NCBI GenBank assembly: GCA_934351765.1 | Contig: CAKRJM010000026.1 | Location: 1-16,678, forward strand | DNA length: 16,678 bases | Direction: 5' to 3' | Origin: an uncultured Lachnospiraceae bacterium | GTDB taxonomy: Bacteria > Bacillota > Clostridia > Lachnospirales > Lachnospiraceae | Shown: piece by piece, positions 1 to 8,150 of the stretch | Layout: every line of letters starts with the position of its first letter | Numbering within the stretch: the first letter of the stretch is position 1 | Notes under the pieces: generated by a model | Seen by the model: the letters and a program-made list of their open reading frames with translations, nothing else | Databases searched by the model: none | What the model was told of the DNA's origin: nothing | Translations under genes and position numbers: made by a program

Positions 1-405
1 GAATACTACGATGTAAGGTACACCTACCTGACGGGACAGAAGGATATGCTCCTTTGTCTGAGCCATAACACCATCGGTAGCAGCAACTACGAGGATAGCG
101 CCGTCCATCTGAGCAGCACCGGTGATCATGTTCTTTACATAGTCAGCATGTCCGGGGCAGTCAACGTGAGCGTAATGTCTCTTCTCTGTCTGATACTCAA
201 CATGAGCGGTAGAAATGGTAATACCACGCTCTCTCTCTTCGGGAGCCTTATCGATGTTCTCGAAATCTACCTTCTCATTACCAGCAACTCTCTCTGCCAG
301 AACTCTGGTGATTGCAGCAGTCAGAGTAGTTTTACCATGGTCTACATGTCCGATTGTACCGATGTTACAATGGGGCTTAGATCTGTCAAATTTAGCTTTA
401 GCCAT
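1..405 (-). CDS. tuf: Elongation factor Tu, N-terminal part (cut by window edge)
   Basis: This is the GTPase that carries aminoacyl-tRNA to the ribosomal A site. The 135 visible residues cover most of the G domain: the P-loop GHVDHGKTT (about 19-27), the switch I end RGITI, and DCPGHADY of the G3 motif. The gene runs off the left edge, so domains II and III (about 260 residues) are missing only because of the window. The start ATG at 403-405 follows AAGGAGG with good spacing. It is the last gene of the str operon (rpsL-rpsG-fusA-tuf) and also has its own promoter in the 105-bp gap after fusA. The Cys in [14 protein letters not shown] and the stretch ATDGVMAQT are variants I associate with clostridial EF-Tu. 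Identification is certain. Confidence 0.98.
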   Translation of the reverse strand, partial: MAKAKFDRSKPHCNIGTIGHVDHGKTTLTAAITRVLAERVAGNEKVDFENIDKAPEERERGITISTAHVEYQTEKRHYAHVDCPGHADYVKNMITGAAQMDGAILVVAATDGVMAQTKEHILLSRQVGVPYIVVF

Positions 406-478
406 TTTAAAAGTCCTCCTTAATATTTGCCCTGGCGGGCTTCAATTATTTACGTTTCAGCGTTTCACACTGAATAAC

Positions 479-507
479 ATTATATTGCATAACAAACGCT
501 TTTTCAA
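479..507 (-). promoter_or_regulatory. Internal sigma-A promoter for tuf
   Basis: On the minus strand TTGAAA (502-507) and TATAAT (479-484) are separated by exactly 17 bp. The -35 box begins just 4 bp after the fusA stop codon. The predicted start near 472 gives a 5' UTR of about 67 nt before the tuf ATG. This would let tuf be made in excess of the upstream str genes, as is usual for EF-Tu. Activity is inferred from consensus match only. Confidence 0.75.
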
Positions 508-510
508 GCC

Positions 511-2628
511 TTATTTCGCTCTTTCAGCAAGAACTTTCTCCTGTACGCTCTTCGGTACGGGCTCGTATTTATCGAAGAACATGGAGTATGCCGCACGGCC
601 CTGAGTCTTGGAACGAAGGTCTGTTGCGTATCCGAACATCTCGGACAGCGGAACAAAGCCCTTGATCAGCTTGGAGCCGTTTACATCCTCAAATGCTTCG
701 ATACGTCCGCGGCGGGAGTTGATATCGCCGATAACATCACCCATGTAATCCTCGGGAGTTGTTACCTCGACTCTCATGATCGGCTCAAGGAGTGTTGCGC
801 CGCCCTTTGCCATAGCATCCTTGAAGGCCATGGAGCCAGCAATCTTGAATGCCATTTCGGAAGAGTCGACTTCATGATAGGAACCATCATAGCAGACTGC
901 TCTTACACCGAGTACTTCAAATCCGCCCAGGATACCGGACTTCATTGCTTCCTGGATACCCGCATCTACTGCAGGGATATATTCCTTCGGGATCGCACCG
1001 CCGACAACCTCGGAAACAAACTCATAAGTCTTCTCAGCGTTTGCATCCATGGGCTCAAAGCGTACCTTACAGTGACCGTACTGACCACGTCCACCGGACT
1101 GCTTTGCATACTTGCTGTCAACGTCAACGTTCTTTGTAATAGTTTCCTTATAAGCAACCTGGGGCTTACCAACGTTTGCCTCTACCTTGAATTCACGAAG
1201 GAGACGGTCAACGATGATCTCCAGATGAAGCTCACCCATACCGGCGATGATAGTCTGTCCTGTTTCCTTATTGGTGGAAACGCGGAACGTAGGATCCTCT
1301 TCTGCCAGCTTTGCAAGAGCCTCGCCCATCTTGTCCTGTCCGGCCTTTGTCTTAGGCTCGATCGCGATATCGATAACGGGTTCAGGGAACTCCATGGACT
1401 CCAGGATTACCGGATGCTGCTCGTCGCAGATGGTATCACCGGTGGAGGTGAACTTGAAGCCTACTGCTGCAGCGATATCGCCGGAGTAAACCTTGTCAAG
1501 CTCCATTCTCTTGTTTGCGTGCATCTGAAGGATACGGCCAACACGCTCTTTCTTGCCCTTTGTTGCATTCAGCACATAAGAGCCTGCATTCATGGTTCCG
1601 GAGTAAACACGGAAGAATGCCAGTTTTCCAACGAAGGGATCTGCCATGATCTTGAATGCAAGTGCGGAGAAGGGTTCTTCATCAGAAGAATGTCTTACAA
1701 CCTCATTGCCGTCCATGTCGGTTCCCTTGATGGAGGGGATATCGGTAGGTGCGGGCATATACTCAACAACTGCATCCAGAAGCTTCTGAACACCCTTGTT
1801 GCGGTATGCGGTACCGCAGAGTACCGGAATGATTTCTACGGAGATGGTAGCCTTTCTCAGAGCCTTCTTCAGGTCTTCTGTGGAGGGCTCCTCACCATCC
1901 AGATACTGCATCATCAGATCGTCATCTGTTTCACAGATTGCTTCGATCATGGCAGTTCTGTATTCTTCTGCCTGTTCCTTCATATCCTCCGGAATGGGCT
2001 CCAGAGAGATCTTCTCGCCCTTCTCATCTTCATAGATGTAGGACTGCATCTCGAACAGATCGATGATGCCCTTGAAGTCATCCTCCTTGCCGATCGGAAG
2101 CTGAACAGGTACTGCATTGTGACCAAGACGGGTCTTGATCATTTCTACTGCATTGTAGAAGTTTGCACCCAGGATATCCATCTTGTTGATGAATGCCATT
2201 CTGGGAACGTTGTATTTATCGGCCTGGCGCCATACAGTTTCTGACTGAGGTTCAACACCGCCCTTTGCACAGAACACACCTACGGCACCATCCAGTACAC
2301 GCAGAGAACGCTCAACTTCAACGGTGAAGTCAACATGTCCGGGGGTATCAATGATATTGATACGATGCTCCAGAGCGCCCGGCATCGGTTTTGTTTCCTT
2401 TTCCAGAGTCCAGTGACAGGTGGTTGCAGCGGAAGTAATTGTGATACCTCTCTCCTGCTCCTGCTCCATCCAGTCCATGGTAGCTGTACCTTCGTGAGTA
2501 TCACCGATCTTATAGTTTACGCCTGTGTAGTACAGGATACGCTCTGTAAGAGTAGTTTTACCCGCATCGATATGAGCCATGATACCAATGTTTCTGGTTC
2601 TCTCTAATGGATATTCTCTTCCAGCCAA
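511..2628 (-). CDS. fusA: Elongation factor G
   Basis: This is the translational GTPase that moves mRNA and tRNAs after peptide-bond formation and also acts with RRF in ribosome recycling. The 705-aa length is normal for bacterial EF-G. Visible motifs are the P-loop AHIDAGKTT (18-26), switch I QERGITI (58-64), DTPGHVDF (94-101) and NKMD (148-151). The domain IV signature [15 protein letters not shown] and the C-terminal domain V are intact. The start codon is TTG (2626-2628): AAGGAGG lies 8 nt upstream and no in-frame ATG occurs before Met17, which is too close to the P-loop. It lies 15 bp after rpsG and is co-transcribed with it. The non-AUG start may moderate translation. Confidence 0.98.
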   Translation of the reverse strand: MAGREYPLERTRNIGIMAHIDAGKTTLTERILYYTGVNYKIGDTHEGTATMDWMEQEQERGITITSAATTCHWTLEKETKPMPGALEHRINIIDTPGHVDFTVEVERSLRVLDGAVGVFCAKGGVEPQSETVWRQADKYNVPRMAFINKMDILGANFYNAVEMIKTRLGHNAVPVQLPIGKEDDFKGIIDLFEMQSYIYEDEKGEKISLEPIPEDMKEQAEEYRTAMIEAICETDDDLMMQYLDGEEPSTEDLKKALRKATISVEIIPVLCGTAYRNKGVQKLLDAVVEYMPAPTDIPSIKGTDMDGNEVVRHSSDEEPFSALAFKIMADPFVGKLAFFRVYSGTMNAGSYVLNATKGKKERVGRILQMHANKRMELDKVYSGDIAAAVGFKFTSTGDTICDEQHPVILESMEFPEPVIDIAIEPKTKAGQDKMGEALAKLAEEDPTFRVSTNKETGQTIIAGMGELHLEIIVDRLLREFKVEANVGKPQVAYKETITKNVDVDSKYAKQSGGRGQYGHCKVRFEPMDANAEKTYEFVSEVVGGAIPKEYIPAVDAGIQEAMKSGILGGFEVLGVRAVCYDGSYHEVDSSEMAFKIAGSMAFKDAMAKGGATLLEPIMRVEVTTPEDYMGDVIGDINSRRGRIEAFEDVNGSKLIKGFVPLSEMFGYATDLRSKTQGRAAYSMFFDKYEPVPKSVQEKVLAERAK

Positions 2629-2643
2629 GGGATTTTCCTCCTT

Positions 2644-3114
2644 TTAGAATCTGTAATGTGCAAAAGCCTTGTTTGCCTCTGCCATCTTGTGCATGTCTTC
2701 TTTTCTCTTTACGGCTGCACCAGTGTTGTTTGCTGCATCCATAAGCTCATTTGCCAGTCTCTCCTCCTGGGTCTTCTCGCCTCTCTTGCGGGAGAACAGA
2801 GTGATCCAGCGCAGAGCCAGCGCCTGACGTCTTTCGGGCTTAACCTCGATGGGTACCTGATAGGTTGCACCACCGATACGCTTTGCCTTTACTTCCAGTA
2901 CAGGCATGATATTGTTCATTGCTGCTTCAAAAACTTCCAGTGCGGGCTTTCCGGTCTTTTCCTCAACCTGCTCAAAAGCGCCGTACACAATCTTCTGTGC
3001 AACACCCTTCTTGCCGTCCAACATGATATTGTTGATCAGCTTTGTAACAACCTTATTGTTGTAAAGCGGGTCTGCTAAAACATCTCTTTTCTGGGTATGT
3101 CCTTTACGTGGCAC
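2644..3114 (-). CDS. rpsG: 30S ribosomal protein S7
   Basis: S7 is a primary 16S rRNA binding protein that nucleates the head of the 30S subunit and lines the E site. The product is 156 aa, the usual bacterial length, beginning [15 protein letters not shown] after the initiator and ending HYRF. I chose the GTG at 3112-3114: it has AAGGAGGG 7 nt upstream and gives the family-standard N-terminus. A longer in-frame reading to 3159 would pass through the ribosome binding site and add residues that S7 does not have. It sits 147 bp after rpsL and 15 bp before fusA. In E. coli S7 represses the str operon translationally; whether that holds here cannot be read from the sequence. Confidence 0.97.
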   Translation of the reverse strand: MPRKGHTQKRDVLADPLYNNKVVTKLINNIMLDGKKGVAQKIVYGAFEQVEEKTGKPALEVFEAAMNNIMPVLEVKAKRIGGATYQVPIEVKPERRQALALRWITLFSRKRGEKTQEERLANELMDAANNTGAAVKRKEDMHKMAEANKAFAHYRF

Positions 3115-3261
3115 GTTACTTCCCTCCTTAATTATTAGAATTAAATCGTCGGTACTCACACGCTTGTATGTTCGCGCCCGGTCATGCTAACTATATTGGA
3201 CCCGTCTCACAGGGAAAAATATGCTACATTCCGTGCACTAATACAAATCTTACTGACTGCC

Positions 3262-3675
3262 TTACTTCTTCGGTCTCTTAGCGCCGTATTTGGAACGGGC
3301 CTGACGTCTGTTGGCAACACCTGCGGTATCGAGGGTTCCTCTGACGATATGGTATCTGGTACCGGGCAGGTCCTTTACACGGCCGCCTCTGATCAGAACA
3401 ACGCTATGCTCCTGAAGGTTGTGGCCTTCGCCGGGGATATAGCTTGTTACTTCGATACCATTGGAAAGACGTACTCTGGCAATCTTTCTAAGTGCTGAGT
3501 TAGGCTTCTTGGGGGTAGCGGTCTTTACTGCTGTGCAGACGCCTCTCTTCTGAGGAGCAGCCTCATCGGTTGCCTTCTTCTTTAAAGAGTTGAAACCCTT
3601 TAACAGAGCAGGAGCGGTTGCTTTCTTTACGGATGTCTGTCTACCCTTTCTTACTAACTGGTTGAATGTGGGCAT
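3262..3675 (-). CDS. rpsL: 30S ribosomal protein S12
   Basis: S12 sits at the decoding centre of the 30S subunit and controls accuracy. The product is 137 aa with the Gram-positive insertion after residue 25 and the invariant [18 protein letters not shown] and [22 protein letters not shown] blocks. The lysine at position 56, where streptomycin-resistance substitutions are known in Bacillus, is the wild-type residue, so no target-based resistance is predicted. The start is the ATG at 3673-3675 behind AGGAGGTG. A GTG at 3684 is in frame but lies inside that ribosome binding site. It is the first gene of the str operon, led by a consensus promoter about 80 bp upstream. Confidence 0.98.
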   Translation of the reverse strand: MPTFNQLVRKGRQTSVKKATAPALLKGFNSLKKKATDEAAPQKRGVCTAVKTATPKKPNSALRKIARVRLSNGIEVTSYIPGEGHNLQEHSVVLIRGGRVKDLPGTRYHIVRGTLDTAGVANRRQARSKYGAKRPKK

Positions 3676-3754
3676 GTTTTTCACCTCCTGTGATATTGGT
3701 TAAGTGTCTGTTTTTGCGCACCAAAATACAATTGCATTTTTCGCACGCCTTACT

Positions 3755-3783
3755 ATTATATAGTTGGATTTTCTCCATGTCAA
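3755..3783 (-). promoter_or_regulatory. Consensus sigma-A promoter of the str operon
   Basis: The minus strand has TTGACA (3778-3783), a 17-bp spacer and TATAAT (3755-3760), a perfect match to the sigma-A consensus. The start would be near 3748, giving a 5' UTR of about 73 nt before rpsL. The upstream gene is DUF1653, not rpoC, so this promoter rather than read-through from rpoBC must drive the operon. Confidence 0.9.
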
Positions 3784-3877
3784 GAGCCAACCTGCAAATA
3801 TCAGGTAAAACTTATCTGTTTTTTCACAGGAACCGGCTTTCTGTGAAGCAGACCACCGTTACCGGGACCGGCTGTTT

Positions 3878-4669
3878 TCAGCGCAGTCTTGTGTCCTCAT
3901 ACTTCGCCATGGTCTCCAGGCACTGGCGCAGCTGATGATACCGTTCCTCGATCGGACCGGCCGGGATCTCCACATCCACAGCCATGGCCAGGCCGTCGAT
4001 AAGCTCATCATCCAGCTCCTCCCGCATGGTCTCCAGGATCACTGCCTTGGATTCAAAGGTCCGTGCCTCCAGAAAATCCAGAAAATGGGGATTCACCTCG
4101 TCGGCTGTCTCCTTTTCCTCTCCCCGTTCCTTTGCAGCCTCCACCACCTCGTCGGTCAAGGATTCCCAGAGATCATCCTCTGTTTCCTCCGCCCGTCCGC
4201 TCCGGGGGATCACCACACTCTCCTGCTCGGCCAGCTCATCGGCTTCCTCATAATCCTCAAAATCTGAAAGTCCGCTGACCTCCTTCCAGGTATCCAGAAG
4301 CGCCTGCTTTTCCTCTGCCTCCCGCTTCATTCGTTCCTCCGAAGCTTTTCGTTCCGGTTCTGTCCGGCGCGCTGTTTTCCGGCTTTCGTCTTCTTCTGCA
4401 TGAGAGATCTGCTCCTGCCGTTTTCCGTTCTCCGCCATGTTCACCGGTTCAAACCGGTATTTCTGGGTCACGCGGGGATATTTATCATGATCCACTTCCT
4501 CCAGAAACATTTCCAGAGGACGGACATAGATCTTAAATTCTCCGTAAAGCGCCTGGTAGACCACCATTGCCTCTCCGGTCTCGGAGTGCTCCGCCACCGC
4601 CACGATCTGATACAGTCGATTTTTAAAATGCCGGTAAAACTCCCCCGGCTTTGGTATTCTCTGTGCCAT
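3878..4669 (-). CDS. DUF1653-domain protein with long acidic extension
   Basis: The function is unknown. Residues about 9-75 match DUF1653: the YRHFKNRLYQIVAVAEHSET stretch, VVYQALYG and YVRPLEMFLEEV are the conserved blocks of this small beta-rich domain. Residues about 78-190 are a highly charged Glu/Arg/Lys-rich linker with likely coiled coil (105-130) and disordered parts. The last 70 residues (about 195-263) form a second helical block beginning HFLDFLEARTFESKAVILETM. Stand-alone DUF1653 proteins are usually under 100 aa, so 263 aa is long. There is no signal peptide or membrane segment, so it is probably cytosolic. ATG at 4667-4669 has AAGGAG 11 nt upstream. It has its own promoter and is divergent from the MFS gene. 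Confidence 0.8.
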   Translation of the reverse strand: MAQRIPKPGEFYRHFKNRLYQIVAVAEHSETGEAMVVYQALYGEFKIYVRPLEMFLEEVDHDKYPRVTQKYRFEPVNMAENGKRQEQISHAEEDESRKTARRTEPERKASEERMKREAEEKQALLDTWKEVSGLSDFEDYEEADELAEQESVVIPRSGRAEETEDDLWESLTDEVVEAAKERGEEKETADEVNPHFLDFLEARTFESKAVILETMREELDDELIDGLAMAVDVEIPAGPIEERYHQLRQCLETMAKYEDTRLR

Positions 4670-4695
4670 AGCTGCCTCGTCTCCTTCCAGGGTTT

Positions 4696-4724
4696 ATTTT
4701 AACCGAATCCGGTTTCTGCGTCAA
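4696..4724 (-). promoter_or_regulatory. Promoter of the DUF1653 gene with a dyad in its spacer
   Basis: On the minus strand TTGACG (4719-4724) and TAAAAT (4696-4701) are 17 bp apart. The spacer contains the inverted repeat AACCG-N4-CGGTT (4701-4714), which could be an operator or chance. The start would be near 4689, about 20 nt before the ATG. Confidence 0.65.
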
Positions 4725-4770
4725 TCATATCCATTATCCTGCTCATTTACTTCGAGATTCTCTGCTCTGC

Positions 4771-4800
4771 TTGACCCTCTTCATTCCCTCCTGTTATAAT
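4771..4800 (+). promoter_or_regulatory. Promoter of the MFS gene
   Basis: TTGACC (4771-4776) and TATAAT (4795-4800) are separated by 18 bp on the plus strand. The ATG of the transporter is 45 bp downstream. A second AT-rich TATAAT at 4813-4818 has no good -35 box. Confidence 0.7.
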
Positions 4801-4845
4801 AAGGTATCCGTTTATAATTATAATTAAGAAGAAAAGGAAAATTTT

Positions 4846-6042
4846 ATGAACAGACCTGCGCTTCGTTCCAATCTCTATCGTCTCTACTATCTCCTGACCC
4901 TGATTGCCCTGTGCTGCTATGATTCCTATATCAGTGTCTATCTGGAGCAGTATCTCCATCTAAGCGGCTTCCAGATCGGCTGCTTTCTTTCGGTATCCAT
5001 GATTGCCGGGCTGGTGGTCATGCCGCTCTACGGAGCCCTGGGCGACCGCACCGGAAAGTACCGGGAGATCCTTATGGTCTGCAGTGCCGGAACAATCCTG
5101 TTTTCCTTCCTGCTTTCCATGCAGACCGGCTTTTTTCTGCTGATCGTCATGGGCATCGGCTTTGAGCTGAACCGCTGCTCAATCCTTGCCATGGCAGATA
5201 CCCAGACCATCCGCTACTGCAGCGACTACGGGCAGCCCTACGGCAGCATTCGCTGCTTCGGCTGTGTGGGCTGGATCACCGGAAGTGCCCTCTGTGCCTT
5301 CCTGGTCCGCCGGTTTGGTCTGGACCATGTATTTTTCCGCTTTTTCATGGGCGCTATGGCCTGCTCTCTGGTGAATATAGTCTTCCTCCCCGGAATAAAA
5401 AACGCCAGCAGCGCCTCTGCGCAGTCCGGACACCTTTCCGAGCACAGCGCGTCCCGCGGTTCTATCGGCGTACTGCTGAAAAACCGCCGCTATCTTCTGA
5501 TCGTGATCTTTGCTCTGCTGACCGGAGCTCTGGCCGAAGCGGTCAATACCTACGCCTCCCTCCACCTGGTTTCCGTCCTCCACGGAGCCGAATATCTGGT
5601 GAGCATTTATTCCATCATCGGCGCGGCACCGGAGATCCTGTTTCTTCTGTTACTGAACAGGCTGCTGCTGCCGAAGCTTGGCTTCCGCCGGCTGTTCCTC
5701 ATCTCCGCCGGTGCTCTCGGACTCCGAATGATCCTGTTTGCCGTATTCGACAGTGTCCCGCTGTTTTTCCTGGCCGCCTGTATGTGCTTTCTTACCAGTG
5801 CCTGCACCACCGGCCTCAATGTTCAGTATATCCATAAAGTCGTTCCCGAAACCTCCATCGGACTTGCCGCTTCCGTTTATAATGCGGTATTCATGGGCGG
5901 ACGGGCGCTGTTCAGTCTGCTGTTCGGAGGAATTTACGACCTGGCAGGAAGCCGTTCCGTCTTCTGGAGCTGCGCGGTCTGCGCCCTTCTTGCTTTCGGG
6001 CTGGCCTTTTTCAGCCGCAGCATTGATCCAGCCGAAGCCTGA
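4846..6042 (+). CDS. MFS transporter, 12-helix, PF12832-like
   Basis: This is a secondary transporter of the inner membrane with unknown substrate. The 398 residues contain about 12 hydrophobic segments in two six-helix halves, joined by a polar loop at about 184-213 rich in Ser, Gln and His. Between helices 2 and 3 the MFS loop motif appears as GALGDRTGKYR (63-73). PYGSIRCFGCVGW (131-143) resembles the YGriRlwGSvGf signature of the MFS_1_like/phenylpropionate permease and nucleoside-symporter branch, so a proton-coupled uptake role is more likely than drug export. Start ATG follows AAAGGA. It is divergent from the DUF1653 gene. The stop codon lies inside the first unit of a 17-bp tandem repeat. 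Confidence 0.85.
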   Translation: MNRPALRSNLYRLYYLLTLIALCCYDSYISVYLEQYLHLSGFQIGCFLSVSMIAGLVVMPLYGALGDRTGKYREILMVCSAGTILFSFLLSMQTGFFLLIVMGIGFELNRCSILAMADTQTIRYCSDYGQPYGSIRCFGCVGWITGSALCAFLVRRFGLDHVFFRFFMGAMACSLVNIVFLPGIKNASSASAQSGHLSEHSASRGSIGVLLKNRRYLLIVIFALLTGALAEAVNTYASLHLVSVLHGAEYLVSIYSIIGAAPEILFLLLLNRLLLPKLGFRRLFLISAGALGLRMILFAVFDSVPLFFLAACMCFLTSACTTGLNVQYIHKVVPETSIGLAASVYNAVFMGGRALFSLLFGGIYDLAGSRSVFWSCAVCALLAFGLAFFSRSIDPAEA

Positions 6043-6123
6043 ATCCAACCAGAGTCTGAATCCAACCAGAGTCTGAATCCGACCAGAACCTGTATTCAAC
6101 CAGTGCCTGAATCCGACCGGTTC
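6039..6123. repeat. 17-bp direct tandem repeat, five units
   Basis: Five head-to-tail copies of a 17-bp unit run from 6039 to 6123. Units 1 and 2 are identical (CTGAATCCAACCAGAGT). Units 3 to 5 carry one to five changes but keep CTG-ATxC-ACC. The first unit holds the stop codon of the MFS gene (6040-6042), and the array fills the gap to the rsuA ribosome binding site. The period is not a multiple of three and every unit carries TGA, so it is not coding. The perfect first pair suggests recent slippage. Confidence 0.9.
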
Positions 6124-6147
6124 TGTCTAATTCATAAAGGAGTCCCT

Positions 6148-6870
6148 ATGTCAAAACAAATCAGACTTGATAAATTTCTCGCCGATGCCGGAGCCGGTAC
6201 CAGAAGCCAGGTGAAGGGCTTTCTGAAAAAGGGCCTGGTAACCGTCAACGGTGAACCGGCCAGAAAGCCGGAACAAAAAATATCCCCAGAAACCGATTTT
6301 ATCGTTTTCCAGGGAACCGTACTCTCTTATACCGAATTTTATTACTATATGTTAAACAAACCGTCCGGCTATGTCTCAGCCACCGATGACAATACTGCGC
6401 CCACAGTGCTCTCGCTTTTAAAGGGCGCTCCCGGAAAAGACCTGTTTCCGGTGGGACGGCTGGACAAGGATACCGAAGGACTTCTGCTGATCACCAACGA
6501 CGGTGCTCTGGCCCATCGTCTGCTCTCCCCTCGTCACCATGTGGACAAAACCTACTTTGTCCGTGCCGACGGTGCGGTGACGAAAGACGACTGTTCCAGA
6601 CTGGAAGCCGGCGTAGACATCGGAGAGGACCGGCCAACGCTCCCGGCAAGGGCAGCGCTTTTGTCCTCCGGTCCGGTCAGCGAGGTAGAGCTTACCATCC
6701 ACGAGGGAAAATTCCACCAGGTCAAGCGCATGTTCCAGGCTGTCGGTAAACCGGTTCTTTATTTAAGACGTCTTTCCATGGGAAGTCTTATGCTGGACGA
6801 AACGCTTTCTCCGGGACAGTACCGCCCGCTGCGCGAAGAGGAGATCGCTGCTCTGCGTAAGTTTTCCTAA
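6148..6870 (+). CDS. rsuA: RsuA-type rRNA pseudouridine synthase
   Basis: It isomerises a uridine in rRNA to pseudouridine; by family the target is likely the 16S site equivalent to E. coli U516. The 240-aa product has an N-terminal S4 RNA-binding domain (RLDKFLADAGAGTRSQVKGF, about 6-35, then VTVNG). The catalytic domain carries the Asp of GRLDKDTEGLLL (Asp106). The late block HEGKFHQVKRMFQAVGKPV with YLRRLSMGSL fits RsuA better than the RluB/RluE/RluF branches, though target choice cannot be proven. The start ATG at 6148 has AAAGGAG 5 nt upstream; an upstream in-frame GTG at 6103 falls in the tandem repeat and is unlikely. The stop codon overlaps the end of the convergent DUF1934 gene. Confidence 0.88.
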   Translation: MSKQIRLDKFLADAGAGTRSQVKGFLKKGLVTVNGEPARKPEQKISPETDFIVFQGTVLSYTEFYYYMLNKPSGYVSATDDNTAPTVLSLLKGAPGKDLFPVGRLDKDTEGLLLITNDGALAHRLLSPRHHVDKTYFVRADGAVTKDDCSRLEAGVDIGEDRPTLPARAALLSSGPVSEVELTIHEGKFHQVKRMFQAVGKPVLYLRRLSMGSLMLDETLSPGQYRPLREEEIAALRKFS

Positions 6871-7313
6871 GACAGATCCACCTTGCAGGTATCCTTGGAT
6901 TCCACCCGGATCTCCACCAGACAGTCCGCAATGTGCTGATCGTCCATCTCCAGCCGGTATTCCAGCCGCAGGTTCAGAAGATTTTCCTCCTCAGTGACTT
7001 CCATCCGGCTGGTTTCCAGTCCCACCATCATCTTCCCGTACGGTACATCGTAGCAGGAAACATTTTTCTTATCCTTCTCAAAGATCATGTGAACGCTGGT
7101 TTCACCCTTTTTAATCACCTCCGCCCGGTCATTCCGGATCTTGATGATATTCCGTTCTCTTGTCCGTCCGTCCTCGGAGACATCATCATAAGTCACATAA
7201 TGCTTTCCATTCTTAAAATGATACTGACCGGCTGTGATAATCTCCAGCTTATCCTCGCCAACGCTTCCGCCGCGCTGGACACTTGTCATGAATATCAGGA
7301 CTTCCTTCTGCAT
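6867..7313 (-). CDS. DUF1934 (YwiB-like) beta-barrel protein
   Basis: This is a 148-aa protein of the DUF1934 family (YwiB of Bacillus), a calycin-like small beta barrel of unknown role. Typical features are the early TSVQRGG, then the alternating beta pattern through YHFKNGKHYVTYDD, the FEKDKKNVSCYDVPYGKMMVGLET block, and the C-terminal LRLEYRLEMDDQHIADCLVEI strand pair. ATG at 7311-7313 has AGGAGGG 4 nt upstream and lies 12 nt after murI. It is therefore the last gene of a ddl-murI operon, which gives a hint, not proof, of a link to cell-envelope work. Its TAG stop (6867-6869) overlaps the rsuA stop from the other strand. No signal peptide is present. Confidence 0.85.
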   Translation of the reverse strand: MQKEVLIFMTSVQRGGSVGEDKLEIITAGQYHFKNGKHYVTYDDVSEDGRTRERNIIKIRNDRAEVIKKGETSVHMIFEKDKKNVSCYDVPYGKMMVGLETSRMEVTEEENLLNLRLEYRLEMDDQHIADCLVEIRVESKDTCKVDLS

Positions 7314-7325
7314 ACTTCCCTCCTG

Positions 7326-8150
7326 CTACTCGTTTTCTTCCTCAATGTTGACCTGCTTCACCGCCTCAATGTCATAGGGCAGAATCGAATTTGCAAACGC
7401 ACAGAACCGTTCCTCGGCATCACTGACGAAAAATTCATACTTTTCTCCCGCCTGCGTTACCTGTTCATCACAGGAAAGATCCAGCTTTTCCAGAACCCGC
7501 CCCAGCTCCATGGCTGTCTCATAGGCCGGATTGACCAGTGTCACATTTTCACCCACCACACGGCGGAACGTGGAACGCAGAAGCGGGTAATGGGTACAGC
7601 CCAGGATCAGGGTATCGATGGATTTATATTCCATATCTTTAATATAGCGGTTTACCACTTCCTCCGTGATGGAATCATGGATCCAGCCCTCCTCCACTAG
7701 CGGCACAAGAAGCGGACAGGCCTTTCCGTAGACCTGGATCTTCGGATTACAGGCCTTCAGCGCCTTGGTATACATACTGCTCTCAATGGTAGCCGTCGTT
7801 GCCACCACGCCGACCCGGCCGTTTCTCGTCTTCTCACTGGCCACCCTGGCTGCCGCATCGATCACTCCAAGAACCGGGACCGTTGCCTCCGCCTGAAGCA
7901 CCGGAAGCGCCAGAGCCGTCGCCGTATTACAGGCAACCACGATGGCTTTGACATTCTGCGATTCCAGAAAACGGAGAATCTGTCTGGAATAACGGATAAT
8001 GGTTGCTTTCGATTTACTTCCGTAAGGAAGTCTCGCCGTATCACCGAAATAGATCAGCCGTTCCTCCGGAAGCTGGCGCATGATCTCCCGTGCCACAGTC
8101 AGACCGCCGACACCGGAATCAAACACGCCGATTGGTGCATTGCTGGACAT
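7326..8150 (-). CDS. murI: Glutamate racemase
   Basis: It converts L-glutamate to D-glutamate for the second residue of the peptidoglycan stem peptide, in the cytosol and without cofactor. The 274-aa product has FDSGVGG (10-16) with the catalytic-site Asp and Ser, VACNTATA with the first catalytic Cys (Cys74), and LGCTHYPLL with the second (Cys185) and its neighbouring His187. Length is standard. ATG (8148-8150) directly abuts the ddl stop codon (TAAATG), and its ribosome binding site AAAGGAG is formed by the last codons of ddl. Translation is therefore probably coupled, so the D-Glu and D-Ala-D-Ala branches of precursor synthesis are made together. Confidence 0.97.
   Translation of the reverse strand: MSSNAPIGVFDSGVGGLTVAREIMRQLPEERLIYFGDTARLPYGSKSKATIIRYSRQILRFLESQNVKAIVVACNTATALALPVLQAEATVPVLGVIDAAARVASEKTRNGRVGVVATTATIESSMYTKALKACNPKIQVYGKACPLLVPLVEEGWIHDSITEEVVNRYIKDMEYKSIDTLILGCTHYPLLRSTFRRVVGENVTLVNPAYETAMELGRVLEKLDLSCDEQVTQAGEKYEFFVSDAEERFCAFANSILPYDIEAVKQVNIEEENE

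Noticed and set aside
874-2244. Long plus-strand open frame of 456 codons opposite fusA
   Set aside because: It is the antisense shadow of the certain fusA gene, with Cys/Leu-rich composition and no ribosome binding site or family likeness.
3800-3822. Plus-strand terminator-like hairpin CAGGTAA/TTATCTG followed by six T
   Set aside because: No plus-strand gene lies upstream, the stem is weak with a G-T pair, and on the minus strand it has a mismatch and no T-run.
4443-4458. Perfect inverted repeat ACCGGTT-CA-AACCGGT
   Set aside because: It is within codons for YRFEPV of the DUF1653 protein. A role as operator is possible but there is no promoter beside it, so it is mentioned only together with the promoter dyad.
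6933-7700. Plus-strand open frame of 255 codons across DUF1934 and murI
   Set aside because: It crosses two genes that are clearly coding on the minus strand, one with both catalytic cysteines.
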